Shown piece by piece: positions 53,717 through 61,970 of a stretch of DNA of 64,000 nt. The stretch is from NCBI GenBank assembly GCA_946621465.1, contig CAMOOO010000001.1, forward strand, positions 186,001 to 250,000, written 5' to 3'. This DNA is from an uncultured Clostridia bacterium (GTDB lineage Bacteria; Bacillota; Clostridia; Christensenellales; DTU072). The stretch's first letter is position 1. Each line of letters begins with the position of its first letter. The translations under genes and the position numbers were made by a program. The notes under the pieces were generated by a model, which did no database searches, was not told the origin of the DNA, and saw only the letters and a list, made by a program, of their open reading frames with translations.

Positions 53717-54603
53717 TCAAAATAAATGCGTTGTTCGCAATTTTTGTCGAATAAGAAAGTCTTTTTGTCCGTTTGCGCATAGATTACTTCTTTGCCGATG
53801 TATATTTCATTCAAAAAACATTTTTTATTAAGATTAATGATTTTTTCTCCGATCTGAACAAAGGGTGTTTCTCCCTGTTGTACAGTCGTCATACCATAGG
53901 AATAATCGACGTTGGAATAATACAGAGCGCATAAACTGTTCGGTTGATCGGAAAAGTCCTCAATTCTCCCACGTTGTTGTTCGGTGCCGTAATGTAATAA
54001 AATCACTTCGGAATGCAATTTTTCCGCTTCTTTATGGTCGGTTGTAGCAAATATCACGGCAGCGTTTTCTTTTAAGGAAAGAATAAACGGCAGGTATTTA
54101 TCAAAATATTTCTCTTGTTCGTTTTCCGGGAGCTTTTTAAACGGGTCGTCGAATAAATATATCCCTACGTCCGTTCTGTTTGACATCCTCTCAAACATGA
54201 CGTCTATTTTTTCCTCTGTCGTTAATTTACTGATTTTTTTGTGCAAAATATTTGTCGAAATAAAACGTAAACAGTTACAATCGAACTTTTGTTTGCGGAT
54301 TTTAAAGGGATATTCGAGGTTAAAAAGAACCGATCTGTGATTAAAAAAGCCTCCGTCTTCGTGCATAAGGCAGACTTTTCTGTCTTTAATCGGCATTTTA
54401 TTGCCCTCTTTTTGGTCGAAATAAATATATCCGCCGGTGATGGTATAAAGTCCCGCGATTGCTTTCAGAAGGGATGTTTTTCCGCTTTCGTTATCTCCTA
54501 AAACGGTTAGTAATTGTCCTTTCCCGACGGAGAAAGACAGGTTGTTTACAGCCAGTGCGCCGTGACGGTGTTGAACGGATAGATTTTTTACTTCGATATT
54601 CAT
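53713..54603 (-). CDS. Degenerate ABC-type ATPase
   Basis: A protein of 296 residues with an ABC fold: Walker A GDNESGKTS (36-44), a Walker B-like YLFDDPF (149-155) and a switch-like histidine in TTDHKEA. The signature LSGGQ is absent; the region reads KLTTEEKIDVMFERM. The catalytic Glu after Walker B is Asp. The C-terminal ~90 residues resemble a TOBE/regulatory part as in MalK-type ATPases. No permease belongs to it here. The ATG follows directly the T-tract of the pgi terminator, and no Shine-Dalgarno site is visible. Transport function is doubtful; a regulatory role is possible. Confidence 0.75.
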   Translation of the reverse strand: MNIEVKNLSVQHRHGALAVNNLSFSVGKGQLLTVLGDNESGKTSLLKAIAGLYTITGGYIYFDQKEGNKMPIKDRKVCLMHEDGGFFNHRSVLFNLEYPFKIRKQKFDCNCLRFISTNILHKKISKLTTEEKIDVMFERMSNRTDVGIYLFDDPFKKLPENEQEKYFDKYLPFILSLKENAAVIFATTDHKEAEKLHSEVILLHYGTEQQRGRIEDFSDQPNSLCALYYSNVDYSYGMTTVQQGETPFVQIGEKIINLNKKCFLNEIYIGKEVIYAQTDKKTFLFDKNCEQRIYFD

Positions 54604-54632
54604 AAAAAACAGGGGGAAGTTATCCTTCCCCC
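54604..54632 (-). terminator. Intrinsic terminator after pgi, abutting the ATPase gene
   Basis: GGGGGAAG and CTTCCCCC form an 8-bp stem with a five-base loop, followed by TGTTTTTT and then ATG of the next gene. Confidence 0.85.
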
Positions 54633-54645
54633 GACCTGACTAAAT

Positions 54646-56055
54646 TTAGATAATGTAATTGTCCGTTTTCTTCTTTTTGGAATTGAGTTCCTTTGCTTTT
54701 TCTTCGTATCCGGCCCTTCCGAGCAGCGCGTAAGTGGCGTTTTTGCCCTCTTCTACGCCGGGCTGATTGAAGGTATCGATATGTAAGAACGCGCCGGTAT
54801 AGGCCGTTTGCAACATAAAGAAGAACATCAGTTGTCCCATAGAAAAGGCGTTAACGTCATTAAGATAAATGCGGTTATTCAGTCTGCCCGAACGAGTGAG
54901 CGCGTATTCCGTTGCGTTGCACTCTGCATCGATAAGCTCGTTCATAGTATGACCGCATAAGAAATTCACTGCCGGGATATCGGCGCAACCATCGGGAATT
55001 GATACCGTTTCACGGTAGTTATCAACGCTGATGAGGGTCACGACTTTATCAAACGGTCCCTCGGTGTAGAGTTGTACCTGGCTGTGTTGATCGGTGACGC
55101 CCAGCGCTTTAACCGGCGTTTGTCCTACGAAGACTTTGTTACCGTCCAGGTCAATAGCCTTTCCGAGGCTCTCTCCCCACAGCTGGCAATACCAGTCGGC
55201 CATAAGTTTCAGACTGTCGGCATACGGCATCATGACGGAGATGTTTTTACCGCTTTTCATAGCGAGAAATTGTAAAAGTGCCGCCATAAGAGCGGGGTTT
55301 TTGGTGGCGTCCGGTTTTTTGCAACGGTCGTCCATAAACTTAGCTCCGGCGAGGAATGCCTTTATATCGATCCCCAAAACTGTCGCCGGCAGAAGTCCTA
55401 CCGGGCAGAGTTCGGAAAATCTACCGCCAACGCCGTCGGGAATAAAGAAAGTTTTGAAGCCCTCTTGTTTAGCTATTTTAATAAGGTTACCTTTACTTTC
55501 GGAAGTGGTCGCGATAACGTGGGAAGAAAAATCTTTGCCCAGAGCGTCTTTAAGGATTTTAGAGATAATAAGGTACTGGGTCATGGTCTCGGACGTTGAA
55601 CCGCTCTTTGTGATAACGTTAAACATGGTCTTTTTAGGATCGATAACGTCGAGTAACGCCACCATTCTTTCCGGGTCAACGTTGTCTTCAACGTAGAACT
55701 TCGGTGCTTTACGCTTGGACTTGGGGAGTTCGTTATGGTGAAGGTGGCAAAGAGCTTGGAAAAGCGCCATGGGGCCTAAAGCCGAGCCGCCGATACCGAG
55801 TACGACGAAGGAATCGAAATTTTTGCGGACTTCTTTTGCCGTGGCGATGATGTCGCTTACCACTTCTTTTTGGTTGGTCGGCAGTTCCGTCCAGCCCATC
55901 ATTCCCTGTCCTCTTCCGGCCTTTACTTCTTCAAAAGCCTTTTTGGTAATGGCTTTTGCCGCCGCGATGTCTTTGTCGGTGAAACCTTGGCAATCGCCGA
56001 CATAGTCAGCCATCATATTGTTGTAGTCGAATCGAATGGGTACCTTTTTGATCAT
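54646..56055 (-). CDS. pgi: Glucose-6-phosphate isomerase
   Basis: The enzyme interconverts glucose-6- and fructose-6-phosphate. Motifs: VLGIGGSALGPMAL, VITKSGSTSETM, DGVGGRFSELCPVGLLPA and the C-terminal IDTFNQPGVEEGKN. Its 469 residues match the shorter bacterial type. GGAG precedes the ATG. It is last in a unit with the TIM-barrel gene upstream. Confidence 0.95.
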   Translation of the reverse strand: MIKKVPIRFDYNNMMADYVGDCQGFTDKDIAAAKAITKKAFEEVKAGRGQGMMGWTELPTNQKEVVSDIIATAKEVRKNFDSFVVLGIGGSALGPMALFQALCHLHHNELPKSKRKAPKFYVEDNVDPERMVALLDVIDPKKTMFNVITKSGSTSETMTQYLIISKILKDALGKDFSSHVIATTSESKGNLIKIAKQEGFKTFFIPDGVGGRFSELCPVGLLPATVLGIDIKAFLAGAKFMDDRCKKPDATKNPALMAALLQFLAMKSGKNISVMMPYADSLKLMADWYCQLWGESLGKAIDLDGNKVFVGQTPVKALGVTDQHSQVQLYTEGPFDKVVTLISVDNYRETVSIPDGCADIPAVNFLCGHTMNELIDAECNATEYALTRSGRLNNRIYLNDVNAFSMGQLMFFFMLQTAYTGAFLHIDTFNQPGVEEGKNATYALLGRAGYEEKAKELNSKKKKTDNYII

Positions 56056-56069
56056 GTTTGTTCTCCTTT

Positions 56070-56876
56070 TTATGCCCCGGCACGCTTAGCGCGTTCCAGG
56101 CATTCTTGTAAATATTCGTGACAGTATTTCAGCTCGTCAAAGCTCTCGTAATCGCTGGAATAGACCTCGATCATTGCGTCCCCATTGTATCCTCTTGTGA
56201 GCAATTCACCGAACAGTCTTTCGAAGTCGTACGAGCCTTTGCCGGGCAAATACGTCTTATCGTTATTATAGTCGCATAAATGAACGTTTGTCAAACGTTC
56301 GCCCATTGTCTCTATGTATTTTTCGGGCGCAAAACCGCTTTGAAGGGCCTGTTTAACGTCCAGACAGGTCCGTAATGACGGAGCATAAGGTTTCAGATGG
56401 GTAATGTAGTCCGGATTGGAAAAATAACACCAATGGACGTTTTCGTAGCACAGCTCCAGTCCGCCCCCTTTTTTACTTATGAAAGAACATAGTTCTTCCG
56501 CCCTTGTACCCAGCCTCTCGTAATCAAAGTGATAAGGTACGCGGCGTAGCATTGCCGGACCGTGGAATGTATAATAACGCGCGCCGATTATTTTGGCGGC
56601 GCGCGCTACTTTAGAAAGTATTGTTTCGGAGTCCTTTCTCGGTCGTTCCATCCGACTGAACAGATCCGGTTCATATTGCTGGTTGAGCGTGTGGATGGAG
56701 ACGATTTCCGTATCCCCTTTTCTTTCGTTAATCAGCTCTGCGAACTTTTTTGTGTACTCGCTGAACGACGCCAAAAAAACTTCGCAACAAGGGATCTCCA
56801 GTTGATGTATGACTTCGAAAGCGTCCTCGGTCAGCTTTTTCCCGGTAAAGGAAGCCGTTGAAATACCGATTCGCAT
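56070..56876 (-). CDS. Xylose isomerase-like TIM-barrel (sugar phosphate isomerase/epimerase) protein
   Basis: A 268-residue AP-endonuclease-2-type TIM barrel. Metal-binding candidates are visible in YTFHGPAM, ELCYENVHW, RTCLDVKQAL, TNVHLCDYN and DAMIEVYSSDY. These proteins act on small sugars or sugar phosphates; the substrate cannot be deduced. Its neighbour pgi hints at carbohydrate use (inference). Confidence 0.85.
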   Translation of the reverse strand: MRIGISTASFTGKKLTEDAFEVIHQLEIPCCEVFLASFSEYTKKFAELINERKGDTEIVSIHTLNQQYEPDLFSRMERPRKDSETILSKVARAAKIIGARYYTFHGPAMLRRVPYHFDYERLGTRAEELCSFISKKGGGLELCYENVHWCYFSNPDYITHLKPYAPSLRTCLDVKQALQSGFAPEKYIETMGERLTNVHLCDYNNDKTYLPGKGSYDFERLFGELLTRGYNGDAMIEVYSSDYESFDELKYCHEYLQECLERAKRAGA

Positions 56877-56883
56877 CTGTTTA

Positions 56884-57411
56884 TCAATATTCCGGTTCGA
56901 TCAAACCGAGATCACCGTCGTTTCTGCGGTACAGAATATTGACTTTGTTGGTGTCTCCGTTGATGAAAACGTAAAAATCGTGCGAAAGTAATTCCATCTC
57001 TTCGGCGGCATTCTCCACCGTAGTGACCGACACCTGGAACTTTTTAACTTTGACAACGTTGGTGCTACGCACGGGTTCTTCTTTATCTTCGTACAGAGCC
57101 GGTGACTCAAAAGCCGTTTTCTTCATCTTATCGGTGAAGCGGCTGCGATGTTTGATAATCTGACGTTCAAGTTTAGGCAAAACGACGTCCAAATTGGATT
57201 TCATATCGTCCGAAGAAGCTACCGAGCGAACCACGTTTCCATTAAAACTGACGGTGATTTCCATTGTCTCCGTTTTGTTTTGGGTGGACAATTTAACTTT
57301 TGCTTTCGCATTATCGTTAAAGTATTTGTCAAAGCGACTAAGTTTTTTGATGATGAGTTCACTGAATTCATTGTCGAGATGATAGTTCTTTACATTGATT
57401 TCTACGCGCAT
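56884..57411 (-). CDS. hpf: Ribosome hibernation promoting factor, long form
   Basis: HPF joins two 70S ribosomes into inactive dimers under starvation. The N-terminal domain (1-100) has the beta-alpha-beta fold starting RVEINVKNYHL, and the C-terminal dimerisation domain carries ENAAEEMELLSHDFYVFINGDTNKVNILYRRNDGDLGLIEP, diagnostic of long HPF. I chose the ATG at 57411 with AAGGAG ten bases upstream (175 residues). It overlaps the clpC-like gene by 10 bases. Confidence 0.94.
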   Translation of the reverse strand: MRVEINVKNYHLDNEFSELIIKKLSRFDKYFNDNAKAKVKLSTQNKTETMEITVSFNGNVVRSVASSDDMKSNLDVVLPKLERQIIKHRSRFTDKMKKTAFESPALYEDKEEPVRSTNVVKVKKFQVSVTTVENAAEEMELLSHDFYVFINGDTNKVNILYRRNDGDLGLIEPEY

Positions 57412-59621
57412 GGTTGGTTGTCTCCTTTTTTCTTTATTTGCGGTTTCGAACCGCATAACGTGATTTCCAGAGAGCAATTTTTCAGGTCGTCTGTCAGAAT
57501 GGTCGTGCTGATGACGTCTTCGATTTCACCTTCTACCAATCTTCTCATCGGTCTGGCTCCGTATTTTTTATCGTAGCCTTTCGCGGCGATATACTCGATT
57601 ACTTCGAGCGAAACGTCCAGGTCGATCTGCCGTTCTGTTTTGAGGACCTTTTTTATCCTCTCTACTAATTTATTCGCTATCGGGAGCAATTCTTCCTTAT
57701 TTAATTCTTCAAAAAATATAATTTTATTGATTCTATTGATAATTTCGGGCGGAAAAGTCCTCTTAAGCTCCTCTATCGTCGTTTTTTTGCGGTCAACTTC
57801 CTCGGTGATAAAACCTACTGCGTTCTGCGTTGAAACTGCGCTTGCGCCGATATTTCCGGTCATGATAACGATGGTATTACTAAAGTCTACCGTTTGACCC
57901 TTGTTGTCTGTCAGCCTTCCGTCGTCCAATAATTGTAAAAACAGGTGATATACCTCCGGACTTGCTTTCTCCACTTCGTCAAAAAGAAGAACACAATAGG
58001 GTTTTCTGGAAACGGCTCCCGTCAGACTCCCCGTTCGATCGTGTCCGATGTATCCGGGCGGTGCGCCGATCAGCTTAGTCACCGATCCCTTTTCGGCATA
58101 TTCGCTCATGTCGAATCGAACAAGTTCTCTCTCGTCACCGAATAACCCTTCCGCTACTGCCTTTGCCATTTCCGTCTTGCCAACCCCGGTAGGACCGAGA
58201 AAGAGAAATGAATATGGTCTGCCGTCTTTCAGTCCGGCATAGATTCGTTTGACTGCGCTGGATACTTCCGATATTGCCTGTGATTGTCCACTGATCCTCT
58301 TTTTAAGTAGTTCGTCAAAATGTATTATTTTTTCACGTTCAGTCCCCTTCATTTCCGAAACAGGTATGCCTGTCTTTCGTGAAAGTGCCGTTCTGACGTC
58401 CTCTTCTGTAACTTTATTCCGCCCGCCGATTTTTGCTAGCGAACATCCCTCTTCGACTAGGTCGATTGCTTTATCCGGAAGCGCTCGTTCGGCTAAATAT
58501 CTTTCGCTAAGTTCTACAGCCGAATGTAACGCTTGATCGTCGATTTTTACCGAAAAATGTTTCTCCAATAAAGATTTCTTTGACCGTAACGTCTCCATTG
58601 TATCCTCTTTCGACATTGGTTCAACTATTATCTTTGTGAACGTTCGTGAGATGGATTGATCGGACGTAAGCAACCTCTCGTACTCCTCAAAGGTGGTCGT
58701 TCCGACAACCATAATTTCACCGGACAGATATCCTTTTAGTATCGATGCCAAATTGCCCCTGTTTTCGTCGTTTCCTCCTCCGCCGAGTAAATGTATTTCA
58801 TCAATAAAAAGAAGGATTTTATCCTTCTTTATCTTCGTTATAAGGGTATCGATCCTCTTTTCCAAATCACCTCGGTAAGAAGCTCCTGCAAGTAAAGAAG
58901 AAACGTTGAGAGAAAAAACTGATTTTTTTTGTAAAAAGTCCGGGACGTTGCCTTCAAGTATTCTATGAGCCATGCCAAGCATTATCGCCGTTTTTCCTAC
59001 GCCCGGTTTGCCAACCAAAATGGCGTTGTTTTTCTGCCTGCGCATAAGAACGCAGTAGAGCTGTTCTATCTCCCTTTCCCTTCCAATCAATTTATCGATT
59101 TTAAGATTTTTTTTGTCAGTTAAGAACTTTCCCCACCGACCGATATCATCGCCCACTTCCGGTATTATCGTACAGGCAACTTCGGAGGAGATTTTTTTTG
59201 GCTGAGTTGTCACTTCCTTTTGAATGGTGGTAAGACATCTTTTAATTTCTATCGGACTTAAATTATGTTGCATAAGTAAAGTCTTTGCTTTCGTATTCCG
59301 AGAGGTAATGGCAAGCAGGATATGTTCCGTTCCGCACCTGACTTTCTCATTCTGAGAAATAAGCTGAGCAACAGAAAGATAAGAATGAATAAGCGGATTG
59401 AGTATCGTTTCTTCGCTTATTTTGGTCGGAAAGAATTCAAGGTAAGGTTCGACTGTCTTTGCGGTTATTCCGTATTCTTTAAGAATACGCTCTGCTTTGC
59501 AATTTTCTACCTCCGTCATGGCATAAAGAAGATGAATGGAGTCCATTACTCCGCCTAGTTTGAGTGCCATTATTTTTGCTTGCTCCAGTACAAGCAAAGC
59601 CTTATCTGAATATATGTCCAT
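57402..59621 (-). CDS. clpC: ClpC-like ATP-dependent protease ATPase without M-domain
   Basis: A 739-residue class I Clp/Hsp100 unfoldase. It has an N-domain with two repeats (1-140), AAA1 with Walker A GKPGVGKTA (204-212) and LLFIDEIHLLGGG, and AAA2 with GPTGVGKTE (476-484). The VGF loop at 602-604 indicates ClpP binding. Between the AAA1 small lobe (AIDLVEEGCSLAKI, to 398) and KVTEEDVRTALSRKTGIPV (403 on) only a few residues remain, so the middle domain used by ClpC for MecA/McsB control is missing, as in ClpA. No ctsR, mcsA or mcsB lies nearby. The ATG at 59621 has AGGGGGT six bases upstream. Confidence 0.92.
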   Translation of the reverse strand: MDIYSDKALLVLEQAKIMALKLGGVMDSIHLLYAMTEVENCKAERILKEYGITAKTVEPYLEFFPTKISEETILNPLIHSYLSVAQLISQNEKVRCGTEHILLAITSRNTKAKTLLMQHNLSPIEIKRCLTTIQKEVTTQPKKISSEVACTIIPEVGDDIGRWGKFLTDKKNLKIDKLIGREREIEQLYCVLMRRQKNNAILVGKPGVGKTAIMLGMAHRILEGNVPDFLQKKSVFSLNVSSLLAGASYRGDLEKRIDTLITKIKKDKILLFIDEIHLLGGGGNDENRGNLASILKGYLSGEIMVVGTTTFEEYERLLTSDQSISRTFTKIIVEPMSKEDTMETLRSKKSLLEKHFSVKIDDQALHSAVELSERYLAERALPDKAIDLVEEGCSLAKIGGRNKVTEEDVRTALSRKTGIPVSEMKGTEREKIIHFDELLKKRISGQSQAISEVSSAVKRIYAGLKDGRPYSFLFLGPTGVGKTEMAKAVAEGLFGDERELVRFDMSEYAEKGSVTKLIGAPPGYIGHDRTGSLTGAVSRKPYCVLLFDEVEKASPEVYHLFLQLLDDGRLTDNKGQTVDFSNTIVIMTGNIGASAVSTQNAVGFITEEVDRKKTTIEELKRTFPPEIINRINKIIFFEELNKEELLPIANKLVERIKKVLKTERQIDLDVSLEVIEYIAAKGYDKKYGARPMRRLVEGEIEDVISTTILTDDLKNCSLEITLCGSKPQIKKKGDNQPCA

Positions 59622-59824
59622 ATACATACCCCCTAAAATGTTTTTCATTCACTTAAACAAGATCGACCAAAGACTTCGTGGTTTCTTCATAGGTACATAT
59701 TGACATTTGTTTATTATCTGCACCGATTATTTCGGCTATACAAATAAGTATATCCAAGTGACGAACGGAAATTTAACTATTTTTGATTATTGTTATAACA
59801 TTTATTATTAAATTGGATAAAAGT

Positions 59825-59858
59825 AAAAAATCCCGGAAGTAATCTTCCGAGATTTTTT
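59825..59858 (-). terminator. Terminator of the tRNA-Leu pair
   Basis: On the minus strand AATCTCGGAAG and CTTCCGGGATT pair around ATTA, followed by TTTTTT. Confidence 0.82.
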
Positions 59859-59940
59859 GGTGTGGTCGATGAGACTTGAACTCACACGGGTGAACCATAC
59901 GCCCCTCAAACGTACGCGTCTGCCATTCCGCCACGACCAC
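59858..59940 (-). tRNA. tRNA-Leu (anticodon GAG)
   Basis: Acceptor GTGGTCG pairs with CGACCAC; anticodon loop TTTGAGG carries GAG; the long variable arm is present; CCA encoded. Confidence 0.94.
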
Positions 59941-59956
59941 ATGGGCTTTTGTATGG

Positions 59957-60038
59957 TGGTGCGAGGGAAGGGACTTGAACCCTCACTGTTTCCAACATGA
60001 ACCTGAATCATGCGCGTCTGCCATTCCGCCACCCTCGC
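59957..60038 (-). tRNA. tRNA-Leu (anticodon CAG)
   Basis: Acceptor GCGAGGG pairs with CCCTCGC; anticodon loop contains TTCAGGT with CAG; the variable arm GTTGGAAAC is present. The encoded CCA is followed by a second CCA in the spacer. Confidence 0.94.
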
Positions 60039-60050
60039 AAACGCATGAAT

Positions 60051-60079
60051 ATATTAGACCAATTTTTACAAATTGTCAA
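60051..60079 (-). promoter_or_regulatory. Sigma-A promoter of the tRNA-Leu pair
   Basis: On the minus strand TTGACA (60079-60074), a 17-base spacer, TAATAT (60056-60051), 12 bases before tRNA-Leu(CAG). Confidence 0.85.
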
Positions 60080-60281
60080 TTGTTTTTTTCTTCTTTTCCT
60101 ATTTTTTTATCCTACCCAATAAATAATCCGTTCCGCCGACTGCATTTCTACGATGAAATCAATCTTAGTCAGAAGATAATAAAAAGAAAATAAGAAGCAA
60201 CAATCAGCGCCTATCAGGCGCGTTATATATCCTTATTGTTTTTTTTATTTATATAATATAAATAACTACCATAACATTTTT

Positions 60282-60387
60282 GTTACCTCTTTGTAACTTT
60301 TCTGTTACCTGCTTGTAACTTTTTTGTTACCTGTCTGTAACGTTTTTAGTTACCTGCTTGTAACTTTTTTGTTACCTCTTATGCAAC
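60282..60387. repeat. Phased array of five GTTAC-N6-GTAAC inverted repeats
   Basis: The 429-base gap between tRNA-Leu and degV holds no gene. It carries five 16-17 bp inverted repeats at 60282-60297, 60304-60319, 60326-60341, 60349-60364 and 60371-60387. Four match GTTACCT-N4-GTAAC; the fifth ends GCAAC and is one base longer. Their starts are 22, 22, 23 and 22 bases apart, about two turns of the helix, and they are separated by short T-rich spacers. This looks like an operator array or DNA-bending site; each unit followed by T's also resembles a mini-hairpin on the plus strand. The rest of the gap is AT-rich with no further signal seen. Confidence 0.8.
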
Positions 60388-60410
60388 AATTCTAAGACTA
60401 CATATAGATA

Positions 60411-60444
60411 AATAATAAAGCCGATGGATTATATTCCACCGGCT
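60411..60444 (-). terminator. Terminator after degV
   Basis: On the minus strand AGCCGGTGG and CCATCGGCT pair around AATATAAT, followed by TTATTATT. It closes the polA-coaE-degV unit. Confidence 0.78.
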
Positions 60445-60467
60445 AATTTTGATAGTATTTTCTTATC

Positions 60468-61352
60468 TTATATGTCGCGTTTGGTGCCTACGTAGCAACA
60501 GGCAATGGTATCCGGTCCACAGTGAGTACCGATAACGGGACCGACGTCCTCGGACCAAATTTCAGCATCCGGCAGCGCCGCGCGTAGTTTACGGATGACC
60601 TTTTCTGCGTCGGCGGGGCAATCGGCGTTCAGGACGATGATCGGGTATTTGTCAAGGTCGGTTACGTTTGCTATGACTTCGTCGCAGATGTAGTTGATCG
60701 CTTTATTTCGTCCGTTGACTTTGGCGTGACTGTATAATTTCCCTTCGTTGTCGATACGAATAATGGGCTTTAATTGCAGGATGTTTCCTAATATCGCCGC
60801 AGCTGCAGAGAGTCTTCCTCCCCTTCTTAATTGGGTCAGGTCATAGGGGGAGAAGCAGGCGCAGGTCCTCGGGACGAACTCGTCGAGGAAAGCGCATATT
60901 TCATCGTTTGGCACCCCCTCGTTGAATTTTTTTGCCGCGGCGTAAACAACCAGTCCTGCCGCCATGCTGATACCTTTTGAATCGTATCTACGGAATTTAG
61001 CATCCGGGTATTTTTCCGACAGTTCTTTTACCGCCATATCCATAGATTGGAAAGTACCGCTCATTTTAGAGGAAAAACTAACGTAAAGGATGTCGCACCC
61101 TTCTGCAAAAAATTTCTCGAAATAATCTTTGTACATTTCCGCATTCAATCCGCTGGTAATGGGCATATTACCTTGGCGCACCAGATCGAAAAACTTTTTT
61201 GCGTTATAATCTTCGCCAAAGTCATAGAAATGTTCTTCGCCGCAGATGGTGTAGGGCATGGTAATTAAATTGTCTATATGCAATTCTTTTACAATGCGAA
61301 GGGGCAATTCACAGTCGGAATCGGTAAAAAATACTGCTTTTTTGTCTGCCAT
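60468..61352 (-). CDS. DegV family fatty-acid-binding protein
   Basis: A 294-residue DegV protein. The N-terminal lobe begins VFFTDSDCELPL, with the lipid-binding region TSGLNAEMYKDYFEKFFAEGCDILYVSFSSKMSGTFQS; the second lobe has RRGGRLSAAAAILGNILQLKPII. DegV/FakB proteins bind a fatty acid; FakB forms serve fatty-acid kinase FakA, which is not in this window. I chose the ATG at 61352 with GGAGG eight bases upstream. Confidence 0.92.
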   Translation of the reverse strand: MADKKAVFFTDSDCELPLRIVKELHIDNLITMPYTICGEEHFYDFGEDYNAKKFFDLVRQGNMPITSGLNAEMYKDYFEKFFAEGCDILYVSFSSKMSGTFQSMDMAVKELSEKYPDAKFRRYDSKGISMAAGLVVYAAAKKFNEGVPNDEICAFLDEFVPRTCACFSPYDLTQLRRGGRLSAAAAILGNILQLKPIIRIDNEGKLYSHAKVNGRNKAINYICDEVIANVTDLDKYPIIVLNADCPADAEKVIRKLRAALPDAEIWSEDVGPVIGTHCGPDTIACCYVGTKRDI

Positions 61353-61370
61353 ATGTATATCCTCCAATAT

Positions 61371-61970
61371 TTATTTTTTCTTTATTTCGGCGATCAATTC
61401 CCGGCACTTATTCGTCAAGGTATTATTATCACCGCTGTTATCTATACTGTATACACACGAGTGCGTATAGGTATATTCCTTTTGTCCGTCTATTTTCTTT
61501 TCTGCAAAGTCTCTATTTACGTTATCTCTTTGACAAATTCTATTGATCCTCGTTTCTCTGTCCGCGGTAACAAGGATTATTTCTGAGAACATTTCCGCAA
61601 AAGAATCGGTAAGTATCGGTACTTCGACAAAAATAACGTCCGATAAACAATTTTTTATTTTTTCGATAAGTCGCCTTTTTATCTCCGGATGAGCCAGTTT
61701 ATCCAGTTCATTTCTTTTCTTTTCATCGTTAAAAATCACGCTTGCTATGGCACGTTTGTCAGGGATACCGCTTTCCGAAAAAGCTTCGGGAAAAATCTTT
61801 TTCAATTGAAGAAGGTATTTTTCATCGGCGAGCATCTCCGCATTGATTGCGTCGCAAGAAAGTATATCGCCATAGGCGGACAGAATTTTACATACGGTGC
61901 TTTTACCGCTCCCAATGCCCCCGGTGACTGCGATAACGCGTTTATTTGGCGTCATACCAGTTCTTTCCAT
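61371..61970 (-). CDS. coaE: Dephospho-CoA kinase
   Basis: CoaE phosphorylates dephospho-CoA, the last step of CoA synthesis. P-loop VTGGIGSGKST, followed by ISCDAINAEMLA-type and FVEVPILTDSF motifs and RICQRDNVNRDFAEKKI. Start choice is open: the ATG at 61970 has GGAG six bases upstream and overlaps the end of polA; the ATG at 61955 would also give a normal N-terminus. polA-coaE adjacency is common. Confidence 0.92.
   Translation of the reverse strand: MERTGMTPNKRVIAVTGGIGSGKSTVCKILSAYGDILSCDAINAEMLADEKYLLQLKKIFPEAFSESGIPDKRAIASVIFNDEKKRNELDKLAHPEIKRRLIEKIKNCLSDVIFVEVPILTDSFAEMFSEIILVTADRETRINRICQRDNVNRDFAEKKIDGQKEYTYTHSCVYSIDNSGDNNTLTNKCRELIAEIKKK

Noticed and set aside
59957..60038. Encoded CCACCA at the 3' end of tRNA-Leu(CAG) as a degradation tag
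   Set aside because: The second CCA lies in the spacer and would be removed by 3' processing; tagging with CCACCA is done on the mature tRNA.
60282..60387. Possible CRISPR array
   Set aside because: The units are 16-17 bp with 6-7 base T-rich gaps, far too short for spacers, and no cas genes are nearby.
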